Source: Cyclonatronum proteinivorum
GTDB taxonomy: Bacteria; Bacteroidota; Rhodothermia; Balneolales; Cyclonatronaceae
Reading direction: 5' to 3'
Length of the DNA: 64,000 bases
Assembly: GCF_003353065.1 (NCBI RefSeq)
Contig: NZ_CP027806.1
Coordinates: 3,616,501 to 3,680,500 of the forward strand
Shown here one piece after another: positions 43,520-52,252 of the stretch. A program made the position numbers and the translations under genes. The first letter of the stretch is position 1. The number at the start of each line of letters is the position of its first letter. Below the pieces are notes generated by a model that saw only the letters and a list, made by a program, of their open reading frames with translations, did not search any database and was not told the origin of the DNA.

Positions 43520-44776
43520 TCAGACTTCGTCCCCGATTTTATACATATCGTGAATGATACGGGTAACTTCTTCGGTACGCCCCTGATTTTCTTTAAGATG
43601 CTCGATGGAGTGCGCTACAATTTTGTTGATGATGCGCTGCGTGAGATGTTCGACCTGCGTCATCGTTTCTTCATTCATCTTATGGCGGAACCGCTCAATT
43701 TCTTTACGCCTGATCTGATCGAACTTGGTGTTGATAGCCCGAATGGTCGGGACTACGCGCAGCTCTGACAGCCAGGTACACCATTGATCGAATTCTTCTT
43801 CGATGATGCGTTCTACATGCGGGATGTTGGCCTGACGTTCGCGGAAGGTTTCGTCGAGGGTATCACTGAGCATGTCCATGTTGATGAGGTGGACAAAAGG
43901 CATTTCCCCGACTTCATCAGCGATATTACGCGGCACGGATAAGTCGATCATCAGCTTTTCGCCGGCTTCGGGATCGCATAAATCCATGTGACCGTGATTA
44001 ATTACGGCATGCGAAGCGCCGGTAGCTACAATGATGAGGTCAGCCCGGGCAATTTCGATATCGATGTTTTTGATCGGGGCTACATTTACCGGAAAGCGCA
44101 TGCTTAGGCGCTCTGCACGGGTCATGTTCCGGTTGATGACTGTTACATCCGAAGCGCCCATTGCGATCAGGTTTTTGCAGGTCACCTTCCCGATTTTGCC
44201 TGCACCGACGAGCAACACTTTTTTGCCGGTCAGCTTTTTCATGCGGCGCTTGGCGAGCTGAACGGCTGCATAGGCCGTAGAAGCCGCGCCCATGCCGAGG
44301 CTGGTTTCGTTGCGGGTGCGCTTGTGCGTGCGGGTTACACTCTGCATGAGCCGGTGAATGACGGAATCAGCCAAACCGAGATCAGAAGACAGGCGGTAAG
44401 ATTCTTTCACCTGCTTGATAATCTGCAGGTCGCCCAGAATCTGTGCTTCCAGCCCGACCGCTACCCGGTAAAAATGCCGGAGTGCGTGTTCGCCATGGCG
44501 GATAAAGCCATACTCCTTGAATTCGCCCATCGAGCCTTTGGAATGCTTGCAAAAGAGAATGGAAAGCAATTCCGCGTCCGAGGTTGTGGCAAAGATCTCG
44601 GTGCGGTTACAGGTTGAGACGATAATCATACCGCTGATACCCTGTACTTTCGCGTCTTCGAGTAAGGTTGACTGCTCTTCCCACGAGAGGCTGAACTTCT
44701 CCCTTACCCGCACATCTGCAAGGTGATGGTTAATTCCGATAAGTGTAAATTTTTCTAACAGTATGCTTTTATCCAT
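43520..44776 (-). CDS. hemA: glutamyl-tRNA reductase
   Basis: Reduces glutamyl-tRNA to glutamate 1-semialdehyde, the committed step of the C5 route. The catalytic Cys56 lies in IIVSTCNRTEIF; the NADPH loop is VLLVGAGKIGKVTCKNL, followed by VINRNMTRAERL. The C-terminal helices mediate dimerisation. 418 residues. It lies 14 bp after hemH and three before hemC, hence the same operon. Confidence 0.97.
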   Translation of the reverse strand: MDKSILLEKFTLIGINHHLADVRVREKFSLSWEEQSTLLEDAKVQGISGMIIVSTCNRTEIFATTSDAELLSILFCKHSKGSMGEFKEYGFIRHGEHALRHFYRVAVGLEAQILGDLQIIKQVKESYRLSSDLGLADSVIHRLMQSVTRTHKRTRNETSLGMGAASTAYAAVQLAKRRMKKLTGKKVLLVGAGKIGKVTCKNLIAMGASDVTVINRNMTRAERLSMRFPVNVAPIKNIDIEIARADLIIVATGASHAVINHGHMDLCDPEAGEKLMIDLSVPRNIADEVGEMPFVHLINMDMLSDTLDETFRERQANIPHVERIIEEEFDQWCTWLSELRVVPTIRAINTKFDQIRRKEIERFRHKMNEETMTQVEHLTQRIINKIVAHSIEHLKENQGRTEEVTRIIHDMYKIGDEV

Positions 44777-44790
44777 AAACGATCTGAAGG

Positions 44791-45930
44791 TTAAGAAGCG
44801 ACCATCTCTGCGGGTGCTTCTTGGGATACATCCTGTTTTTGGGAGGTATCCAATACATGCGACATAATTTTGAGTGTTTCATCGGCCAGGGCTTTGATGA
44901 AGAGGGGGTGATTATTCAGCCCCGGCATAACTTCAAGCCCTTCAATGTGAAGGCCTTCTTCTTCGATATCTTCGCGGAGCTCGATATTCAGCTCCATAGC
45001 TGTTTCAATATGATCGGTTACAAAAGCTACCGGTACCATCAGCAAGTGCTTGATACCGTAGCGAATGAGCCGGAATACAAGATCTTCGGTGTTGGGCTGC
45101 GTCCATTTCTGAGGACCAACCCTGCTTTGGAAGCCGACCCAGTACTGCTTGTCCCGGCCGCGAAGCTTCATCACTGCTTCTACGGTTTCATTAATCTGAC
45201 GGGTGTAGGGGTCGCCGCTTTCCACTTCAATGAGCGGGGTTCCGTGTGCCGTAAAGACCAGGTGAACTTTATCGCGGTCTTCGGGCTTGAATCTTTCGAG
45301 CGCTTCGTTGATGCGGTCGTTCATGGCATGCAGGAAGTCGCTGTTCAGATGGTAATCTTTGACGATGTATTCCTGCCAGTCAACTTTCTTCTTCCAGGCT
45401 TTATGTTCTTTTTTCCAGTTCTCCCACTCGCGGAAACTGCTGCCTGAGGTCGTCCATGAAAACTGCGGGTAGAGCGGCAGGAGCACAACGTGATCCATAC
45501 CATCTTCGCGAATTTCATTCATGACCTGATCTGTGAAGGGGAGCCAGTAGCGCATGGCCGTGTACACTTTAAAATTGTGCTCGGGCACGTGCTCTTTGAA
45601 ATACTTCTCCAGGCTACGGCGCTGCAACTCTGTCAGTCCGTTGATGGGCGAACAACAGGTTGAGACCACTTTGTTCTGACGGTTGAAGCAATACTTACTG
45701 CCGGTGCACCCTTTTGTGCAGTAATTGATTTCCTGATAGTCTTCAACGATTTTTTTGGCCCGGATGGTCGAAATCAGCTTAGCCAGCTTATCTTGCCAAA
45801 ATCCACCGCCCAATCGAATAATATCGGGATCACGGAAGAGGTTATAGAGAAAAATTTTGATGTTATCCTCTGAAGTCGGACCTCCAAGGTTCATGATGAC
45901 TACGCCGATATTTTTCTTTGTTTCGCTCAT
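44791..45930 (-). CDS. hemH: ferrochelatase with internal cysteine segment
   Basis: Inserts Fe2+ into protoporphyrin IX. The 379-residue chain has the family N-terminus (VVIMNLGGPTSEDNIKIFL), the active-site His in LVFTAHGTPL and the C-terminal FVTDHIETAMELNIE. An insertion near residues 70-93 contains Cys71, 75, 81, 92 and 93 (CTKGCTGSKYC, then TCCSP). Ferrochelatases with four cysteines in one internal segment of about 20 residues are known, for example Myxococcus xanthus HemH, where they bind a [2Fe-2S] cluster; this protein fits that class. It is the first gene of the cluster, although heme formation is the last step. Confidence 0.95.
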   Translation of the reverse strand: MSETKKNIGVVIMNLGGPTSEDNIKIFLYNLFRDPDIIRLGGGFWQDKLAKLISTIRAKKIVEDYQEINYCTKGCTGSKYCFNRQNKVVSTCCSPINGLTELQRRSLEKYFKEHVPEHNFKVYTAMRYWLPFTDQVMNEIREDGMDHVVLLPLYPQFSWTTSGSSFREWENWKKEHKAWKKKVDWQEYIVKDYHLNSDFLHAMNDRINEALERFKPEDRDKVHLVFTAHGTPLIEVESGDPYTRQINETVEAVMKLRGRDKQYWVGFQSRVGPQKWTQPNTEDLVFRLIRYGIKHLLMVPVAFVTDHIETAMELNIELREDIEEEGLHIEGLEVMPGLNNHPLFIKALADETLKIMSHVLDTSQKQDVSQEAPAEMVAS

Positions 45931-46628
45931 TTATCCAGCTAAAAAATTTCAGTTTTGTGGTGTCAGATCAGGTGTTTTCAGGGGGTTTACCCTGTCTGAC
46001 AAAAGTTCACTTTTTATGTGAAGTGGTAATGAAGATTGATCGGGGTCCGCCTAATAATCTTATATTCGGATAAGAATATACGATTAGAGCGTCCTACAGA
46101 CAAGGCGCAGCCTGAAAATAGATTTATTCTACATTAGAGATGGCTTGGGATACGTGTCGAACCCGGAATAAAATGCTAAGATACGCTGCCGCAAAGGCCT
46201 CGCAGGAAAAGCACTGCTGTTTATTTTACGATTCGTAATGCAGGCGCTGCACTATTGCATAAAATCCGTACTTTTCTCAGGTTATACACGCGCTGTTCCG
46301 CGCAGTTTGATTCATTAGGCTGTTATGGGGAATCAGTTACTTTTACCATCCTGATCCGCTTTCTTACATCAGTTTTGTCAAGTCAGCTGCCGTGATTTAG
46401 TAGTAGGTCTTCGGCAGTATGCTGATATAGCGCCTTTTTTTTAAATCCCTTCGCCGCAAGGCGAGCCTATGCTTTCATGCACAGCCATTTCAGGGATGTC
46501 GGTATTCTGCCGTGAACATGCTATTATAGTGAACAGCAACTGAGCTGATCCCATTTTTACTACCCAATGCGAACAATCGGATTTTCTTTCTGCTTCTTAA
46601 CTGTATCTTCGACAGGAATATATTTGTC
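45931..46628. promoter_or_regulatory. 698-bp divergent intergenic region upstream of hemH and the propeller kinase
   Basis: No gene is visible. It holds two inverted repeats: GTCAGA...TCTGAC (45962-45967 with 45995-46000, partly extended by CAGG/CCTG) just upstream of hemH, and TATATTC-ggataa-GAATATA (46061-46080). Either could be an operator for the heme cluster. A short hairpin TCGCC-gcaa-GGCGA lies at 46449-46462. No promoter box is clear enough to call. Confidence 0.4.
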
Positions 46629-49600
46629 ATGACTAATTCCCAAACATATCGAAACAGCCTGCCCCCCGCGTTCAGCCTGCTGTTTTTCGCACTTAGCCTG
46701 TTCCTCATTTCCTGCGATGAACGCACCGCAGATGTGCAACAGGAGTTCGTTTCTCCGGTTTTCATGCAGGGCAGCGGATTCACACTCAATCCTGCTGAGC
46801 TCAATCCCCTGAATCCGGTACCGGTCAGCTTCAACAGTTTTGACCGCATAGAAACCGGGGAGCCGCCGGTGTTCCCGACAAAGACCAATATCTTCACCAG
46901 CGGCCGCCCCGACTGGATTCGCGCTGCAGCAAGCGGTGAAAATGGGGACGTCCTGACACTGGATTCAGAAACGGTTGCAGCTTCATTCACAACCCTTGCG
47001 GCGGGTGAGCCGGAAGTCGTTGTGGCACGTGATATGGCGAGCCGCGATCACAATCCAGCCAATATCAGTAGTTTTGGAAAACTGCAGGGGCTGCGGCAAA
47101 ACAACGTTGGTACCCTCACGCAGGATCAGGCCGGCAACCTTTGGTTCGGCACCGCCGGGGGCCTCACCCGCTTCGACGGATCGGCATTTTCCCACTTTGA
47201 TACCGATCAGGGCCTGCTCAACAACTTTGTGCGCTATCTTTTTATCGACAGCGGAGACAACCTGTGGATTGGCTCCGAAGGCGGTGTCAGCCGCTATGAC
47301 GGGCTTAGCTTTACACACTACACCGTTCAGGATGGTCTCACCCATAATGCGGTCATCAGCATAGCCGAAGACCCAAGCGGTCGCAAGTGGTTCGGCACGC
47401 GCGGCGGCGGACTAAACATTCTGGACGGGGATACTTTCATCCACTACACAACGGAGCACGGGCTGCCTTCCAACGTTGTATGGAATCTGCTTCAGGGCAG
47501 CACAGGGGCGATGTGGGTTGCCCTGCGCGGCGGCGGACTTCTGCACTATGAAGACGGCACCTTCACCCGCTACAGCACCGATAACGGACTGCCGCACAAC
47601 GCGGTGCTTTCTCTGTTTGAAGACAGTGGCAATCACCTTTGGGCAGGCACAGAGAACGGCGGGGTCACCCGGTTTGACGGGCAGTACTTCCATAACTACA
47701 GCACGGCACAGGGGCTTTCGAATGATGTTGTGATGTCCATCAGTGAAGACAGATCAGGCATCATGTGGTTCGGAACCCTGCAGGGGCTTACGCGCTACGA
47801 CGGCAACACCTTCACGCACATTAATGAATCGCACGGGCTGAAAAGCGACGTCGTGTTCACCCTTCTCACCGACGACTCCGGCAACCTGTGGATGGGTTCG
47901 CGCAGCGGCGGGCTGAGCCGCTACAACGGCGACGCGTTTGCGCATTTCACCACGCAGGACGGGCTCAGTATGAATATCGTGGTCAGTTCCCTGCAGGACA
48001 GCCGCGGCAGACTCTGGTTTGGTACTGAAGGCGGGGGCATCAGCCGTTTCACCAGGGCGCAGGACGGAAATCAGGCTTTTTTTGAGCATATCGGTCTGCA
48101 ACAGGGGTTGCGGTTTGATAACATCATGAGCCTGACCGAAGACCGCTTCGGCCGGATCTGGATCGGAACCGCAGGCGGGGGCACACATATTTACGACAAC
48201 ACCCGGCCCGACCGTGAGCCACAGATCCTGTTTGCAAGCGTACCCGAAGTCTCGCTGGGCTTTGTTTTTGATATGTATGAAGACCGCTCCGGCAACCTCT
48301 GGTTTGGGACTACCGGCGGAGCTGTGAAGTTCAGCCCGCGCGCCGGAAGCAACGGGCAGGCGGGCACCTTTACGCAGTTTGGGGTCGCTGAGGGTCTGAG
48401 TAGTGAAAATGTTTTCAGTATCACAGAAGACAGGCGGGGCAATATCTGGTTTGCCACAAGCGGCGGCCTGACCCGCTACGCGCCCGACCTTGAAGGTAGT
48501 AGCGGAAGCTTCACACATTTCACCATTGAGAGCGGACTTACCTCGAACCTGATCTGGCGGGTGTTTGAAGACAGCCGCGGTACGCTGTGGCTGGGAACGC
48601 AGAGCGGCATTACAGCCATGGTACCTGATTCACAGGCGACTGAAGGCAGCTATACCCTATATCAGATTACGGAACAAACCGGGCTGATTAACAATGATGT
48701 CAGAAATATTCTGGAAGACCGCAGCGGGAACCTCTGGTTTGGCAGTAGTTTTGGGTTGAGTTCCCTAACCCCCGAAAGAGCCAAAATGCTGCTCGAAGGT
48801 GTTGCGCAGGGCGGTTTACAGGCGGATAACGTTTTCTTCCGGAACCTCAGCTATGAAGATGGCTTTCTCGGCATCGGCAACTTCCGTAACACCATTCTGG
48901 AAGATTCGGACGGCCTGATCTGGATTGGTTCAGGAGACCGCCTAACCGTGCACCGGCCGGAGACCTTTGCTGGCGCGGAAAACCTGCCTGCTCCCAAAGT
49001 ACAGCTGACCGGCATTGAGCTGTTTAATCAGCGGATTGACTGGATGAATCCCGCTCTACAGGACGGTCGCACGTTGGAGCTGGCCAACGGCATTGAGATA
49101 CGAAATGTGCGCTTCAGCGGCCTTACCCCCTGGTACCCGCTCCCGCAACAGCTTAGCCTAGCCTTCAACAACAATTTCATGGGTTTTAACTATGCGGGGA
49201 TCAGCATGCATCAGCCGCACCTGGTTCGTTTTCGCTACAAGCTGGAAGGCATGGACGCAAACTGGAACCCGGTGACATCCCGCACGACAGCACCCTACGG
49301 TAATGTGCCGCCCGGCCGTTACACCTTCCATGTAAAAGCCATGAACAGCGAAGGCGTGTGGAGTGAAGCCTTCACCTTCCCCTTTGAAATACGCCCGCCA
49401 TGGTGGCAGACGGTATGGGCCTACTTGTTTTACGCCTTGTTTTTTGCCGGCACCCTCATCGCATTTGTGCAGTACGAGCGGCGGCGCCTCGTGGAAAAAG
49501 AACGGGAGCGCGCCCGTGAAAAAGAGCTCGAACAGGCACGCGAAATCGAGACCGCGTATAAAAACCTGAAAGCTACGCAGGAACAGCTCATTCAACAGGA

Positions 49601-50366
49601 AAAGCTGGCTTCTCTGGGTCAGCTTACAGCCGGTATTGCGCACGAAATAAAAAACCCGCTCAATTTCGTCAACAACTTTTCGGAGCTGAGCATAGAGCTT
49701 ATCGAAGAAATTTACGAAGAACTTGAACAGCTGGAAGCAAGTGAAGCCCGTGAAGAAGTTGAAGCCATTCTCGGCGACATCAAATCAAACCTTGAAAAAA
49801 TTCATCAGCACGGCAGCCGGGCCGATGGTATTGTGAAATCCATGCTGCTGCACAGCCGCGGCGGATCGGGTAAATCAGAGCCTGAAGACCTGAATGCCAT
49901 CATCAAAGAATACATGAACCTGGCATTCCACGGCATGAAGGCGGGCAAGAACCCCATCAACATCGGACTTCATCAGGAGCTTGATCCCGAAACTGGTGAA
50001 GTACCGCTCATTACGGAAGATTTTTCGCGGGTGCTTATTAATATGTACAACAACGCCTTCGACGCCATGCGCGAAAAGCTGCAGGCAGACCCCGACAAGA
50101 CATACAAGCCTCAGCTTACGGTGAGAAGCCGTAAATCAGATGGGTTTGCCCGTATCGAAATTGAAGACAACGGGCCGGGCATACCCGAAAGCCTCAAAAA
50201 TAAAATTATGCAGCCCTTCTTTACGACCAAAAAAGGCACGCAGGGCACCGGCCTTGGCCTTTCCATCACCAATGATATTATCAAGGCACACGGGGGCGAG
50301 ATTAGAATTGAAACCCCCGATGACGGAACCGGCACGCGCTTTGTCATTCTGATACCAGCACCCTAA
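46629..50366 (+). CDS. two-component regulator propeller histidine kinase
   Basis: A 1245-residue membrane sensor kinase. An export signal with lipobox-like LISC leads into 14 propeller repeats of the form GNLWFGT.GGL.RYDG (about residues 155-780), enough for two seven-bladed domains. A Y_Y_Y domain (FRYKLEGMDANWNPV), one membrane helix (WAYLFYALFFAGTLIAFVQY) and a coiled coil follow. The kinase core has His1005 in GIAHEIKNPLNFV, the N box NMYNNAFDAM, G1 EDNGPGIP and G2 GTGLGLSITND. Unlike Bacteroides hybrid systems it lacks fused receiver and AraC domains. The next two genes encode receivers, probably its targets. Such propellers usually sense glycans; the ligand here is unknown. Confidence 0.9.
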   Translation: MTNSQTYRNSLPPAFSLLFFALSLFLISCDERTADVQQEFVSPVFMQGSGFTLNPAELNPLNPVPVSFNSFDRIETGEPPVFPTKTNIFTSGRPDWIRAAASGENGDVLTLDSETVAASFTTLAAGEPEVVVARDMASRDHNPANISSFGKLQGLRQNNVGTLTQDQAGNLWFGTAGGLTRFDGSAFSHFDTDQGLLNNFVRYLFIDSGDNLWIGSEGGVSRYDGLSFTHYTVQDGLTHNAVISIAEDPSGRKWFGTRGGGLNILDGDTFIHYTTEHGLPSNVVWNLLQGSTGAMWVALRGGGLLHYEDGTFTRYSTDNGLPHNAVLSLFEDSGNHLWAGTENGGVTRFDGQYFHNYSTAQGLSNDVVMSISEDRSGIMWFGTLQGLTRYDGNTFTHINESHGLKSDVVFTLLTDDSGNLWMGSRSGGLSRYNGDAFAHFTTQDGLSMNIVVSSLQDSRGRLWFGTEGGGISRFTRAQDGNQAFFEHIGLQQGLRFDNIMSLTEDRFGRIWIGTAGGGTHIYDNTRPDREPQILFASVPEVSLGFVFDMYEDRSGNLWFGTTGGAVKFSPRAGSNGQAGTFTQFGVAEGLSSENVFSITEDRRGNIWFATSGGLTRYAPDLEGSSGSFTHFTIESGLTSNLIWRVFEDSRGTLWLGTQSGITAMVPDSQATEGSYTLYQITEQTGLINNDVRNILEDRSGNLWFGSSFGLSSLTPERAKMLLEGVAQGGLQADNVFFRNLSYEDGFLGIGNFRNTILEDSDGLIWIGSGDRLTVHRPETFAGAENLPAPKVQLTGIELFNQRIDWMNPALQDGRTLELANGIEIRNVRFSGLTPWYPLPQQLSLAFNNNFMGFNYAGISMHQPHLVRFRYKLEGMDANWNPVTSRTTAPYGNVPPGRYTFHVKAMNSEGVWSEAFTFPFEIRPPWWQTVWAYLFYALFFAGTLIAFVQYERRRLVEKERERAREKELEQAREIETAYKNLKATQEQLIQQEKLASLGQLTAGIAHEIKNPLNFVNNFSELSIELIEEIYEELEQLEASEAREEVEAILGDIKSNLEKIHQHGSRADGIVKSMLLHSRGGSGKSEPEDLNAIIKEYMNLAFHGMKAGKNPINIGLHQELDPETGEVPLITEDFSRVLINMYNNAFDAMREKLQADPDKTYKPQLTVRSRKSDGFARIEIEDNGPGIPESLKNKIMQPFFTTKKGTQGTGLGLSITNDIIKAHGGEIRIETPDDGTGTRFVILIPAP

Positions 50367-50424
50367 CCCAGCCCTGTCCGCAGACCATACGCAACTGACA
50401 CTTAATCCATCATTTTTTTGTATT

Positions 50425-50805
50425 ATGAAAATTCTCGTTGTTGATGATGAAAAAGACGTTGAAGTACTTTTCCGGCAGAAATTTCGCCGCGAGTTAAAGA
50501 AAGGACTGCTTGAACTTACGTTTGCTTTCTCGGGTGAGGAGGCCATGGAAAAACTCGCCGCGGAACAGGCCGCTGATACCGTTTACATTTTCAGTGATAT
50601 CAATATGCCCGGCATGTCGGGCCTTGAGCTGCTGGAAAAAGTAGGGGCAGCATACCCGGATATAAAAGTTAGCATGATCTCGGCTTATGCAGACAGCGGG
50701 CATTACGATCAGGCCATAGCCGCCGGCGCGCAGCACTTTTTCTCAAAACCCATCGATTTCACATCCATCAAAAAGGAAATAGAAACGCAGCTCGGAACTT
50801 CGTAA
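50425..50805 (+). CDS. single-domain response regulator
   Basis: A 126-residue receiver without output domain. Acidic pocket in LVVDDEKD, phospho-acceptor Asp58 in IFSDINMPGMSG, Ser/Thr in MISAYAD, Lys in FSKPIDF. It starts 58 bp after the propeller kinase and ends 29 bp before the receiver-phosphatase. It may pass phosphate on or compete for it. Its receiver is closely related to that of the next gene (SDINMP, KPIDF), which suggests duplication. Confidence 0.9.
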   Translation: MKILVVDDEKDVEVLFRQKFRRELKKGLLELTFAFSGEEAMEKLAAEQAADTVYIFSDINMPGMSGLELLEKVGAAYPDIKVSMISAYADSGHYDQAIAAGAQHFFSKPIDFTSIKKEIETQLGTS

Positions 50806-50834
50806 AGGAACCGGGACTGCATACTCCGTAGTTT

Positions 50835-52010
50835 ATGACCGACAGCTGTTCAAAAATTTTAGTTGTGGACGATGAACCCGATCTGCAGCTTTTAATGAAA
50901 CAAAAATTCCGGAAGAAAATCCGCAATTCGGAATACGCTTTTTTCTTCGCAGAAGACGGCCTGCAGGCCCTTGATATTATTCGAGAAGAGCAAGAAATCC
51001 ATCTTATTCTCAGTGATATCAACATGCCCAATATGGACGGGCTTACCTTTCTGAATGAAGTACAGAAATTAAACCGCCGGGAATTAAAAACCGTGATGGT
51101 TTCCGCTTACGGAGATATGGAAAACATCCGTACGGCCATGAACGGCGGGGCCTACGACTTTGTGACCAAACCCATCGACTTCAGGGATTTGGAAACGACG
51201 ATTGAAAAAACCCTGAGCGAAATTGAACAGTATCTTAGTGCACTTGAAGCCCAAAAACAGCTGGAAGCCCTGAGCTATGATCTCGATATGGCTGCGCGCA
51301 TACAGCAAAAGCTGCTGCGCAAAGACTTTCCGGTTTACACCGATGATACGCGCTTTGAGATTTATGCAAAGATGATTGCCGCGAAATATGTGGGTGGCGA
51401 TTTTTACGGCTTCTTCAAATTCGACAAAGATCACCTTGTGTTTTACACAGGTGATGTTTCCGGGAAGGGTATGCCGGCTGCGATTTATATGGCCGTTTGT
51501 CAGACCATGCTCAAAGCCATCGGTTCACAGGTACTGAGCCCTGCCGAAGCACTCACCCAAGTGAACCGCATGCTGATTCCGGAAAGTGACATCAGCACTT
51601 TTGTGACCGTCTTTTACGGCGTGCTGAATGTTTCAACCGGCACTTTTGCCTACTGTAACGGCGGCCACAACCTGCCCTGTCTGCTGAAGGCAGACGGCAG
51701 CGTTTCTGAGCTTGAAGACGTTGGCGGACTGCTGCTCGGCAAGTTCGACGGCATGCCTTATCTCGAGCAAACCATACAGCTGCACCCCGGCGATCAGATC
51801 GTGACCTTCACCGATGGTGTAACCGAAGCCGAGAACCCTTCCGGGGAAATGTACGAAGAAGAACGGCTCATCAGCTTCCTTCAGAACAATGCCGGTTCAG
51901 GGACCGACACGCTCGTAAATGCACTCTTCAGCGAAGTACAGGGTTTTGCCGGCGAAGCGCCCCAATCGGATGATATTACCGTGCTCGCTGTGCGGTTCGG
52001 GCGGGATTAA
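50835..52010 (+). CDS. receiver-PP2C (RsbU-like) serine phosphatase
   Basis: A 391-residue regulator. The receiver (residues 1-125) has Asp61 in LILSDINMPNMDG. After a helical linker (about 130-160, MAARIQQKLL) comes a SpoIIE/PP2C phosphatase domain with metal-binding GGDFYGFF, TGDVSGKGMPAAIYM, YCNGGHN and FTDGVTEAENPSGE. Such proteins dephosphorylate STAS anti-sigma antagonists. The RsbW-like kinase at 37504 is a possible opposing enzyme; no STAS gene is in the window. The gene closes the kinase cassette and ends 7 bp before a mini-element. Confidence 0.9.
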   Translation: MTDSCSKILVVDDEPDLQLLMKQKFRKKIRNSEYAFFFAEDGLQALDIIREEQEIHLILSDINMPNMDGLTFLNEVQKLNRRELKTVMVSAYGDMENIRTAMNGGAYDFVTKPIDFRDLETTIEKTLSEIEQYLSALEAQKQLEALSYDLDMAARIQQKLLRKDFPVYTDDTRFEIYAKMIAAKYVGGDFYGFFKFDKDHLVFYTGDVSGKGMPAAIYMAVCQTMLKAIGSQVLSPAEALTQVNRMLIPESDISTFVTVFYGVLNVSTGTFAYCNGGHNLPCLLKADGSVSELEDVGGLLLGKFDGMPYLEQTIQLHPGDQIVTFTDGVTEAENPSGEMYEEERLISFLQNNAGSGTDTLVNALFSEVQGFAGEAPQSDDITVLAVRFGRD

Positions 52011-52017
52011 GCCCTAG

Positions 52018-52243
52018 CCCGCATTATTCACCAAGAAATTTTCTTGCTGGCAAGGCGAAGCTGAAAACTCAGCGGAAGGGTACCTAAGTACCCTGAGCAT
52101 GAGTTTTCAGCTTCAACGCAGCCAGAGGAGAAATTTCGCAGTCTTTACACCACTCTCAAATTTGAGCTACCGGTGTTTTTCGCTAAGCCAAATTTTAGCT
52201 TACACTTAACAAATAAATTCTGTTTAATTGTGAATAATGCGGT
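52018..52243. mobile_element. miniature inverted-repeat element, copy 1 (226 bp)
   Basis: Ends CCCGCATTATTCAC and GTGAATAATGCGGT (13 of 14 bases inverted-complementary), bordered by CTAG on each side (52014-52017 and 52244-52247). It encodes no protein. Inside, CTGAAAACTCA (52061) pairs with TGAGTTTTCAG (52100-52110) around GGGTACctaaGTACCC, giving a strong hairpin. Confidence 0.85.
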
Positions 52244-52252
52244 CTAGTGCAA

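Noticed and set aside
36020-45930. Coproporphyrin-dependent heme route (HemQ type)
   Set aside because: HemF acts on coproporphyrinogen III in the protoporphyrin route and no HemQ-like gene is present.
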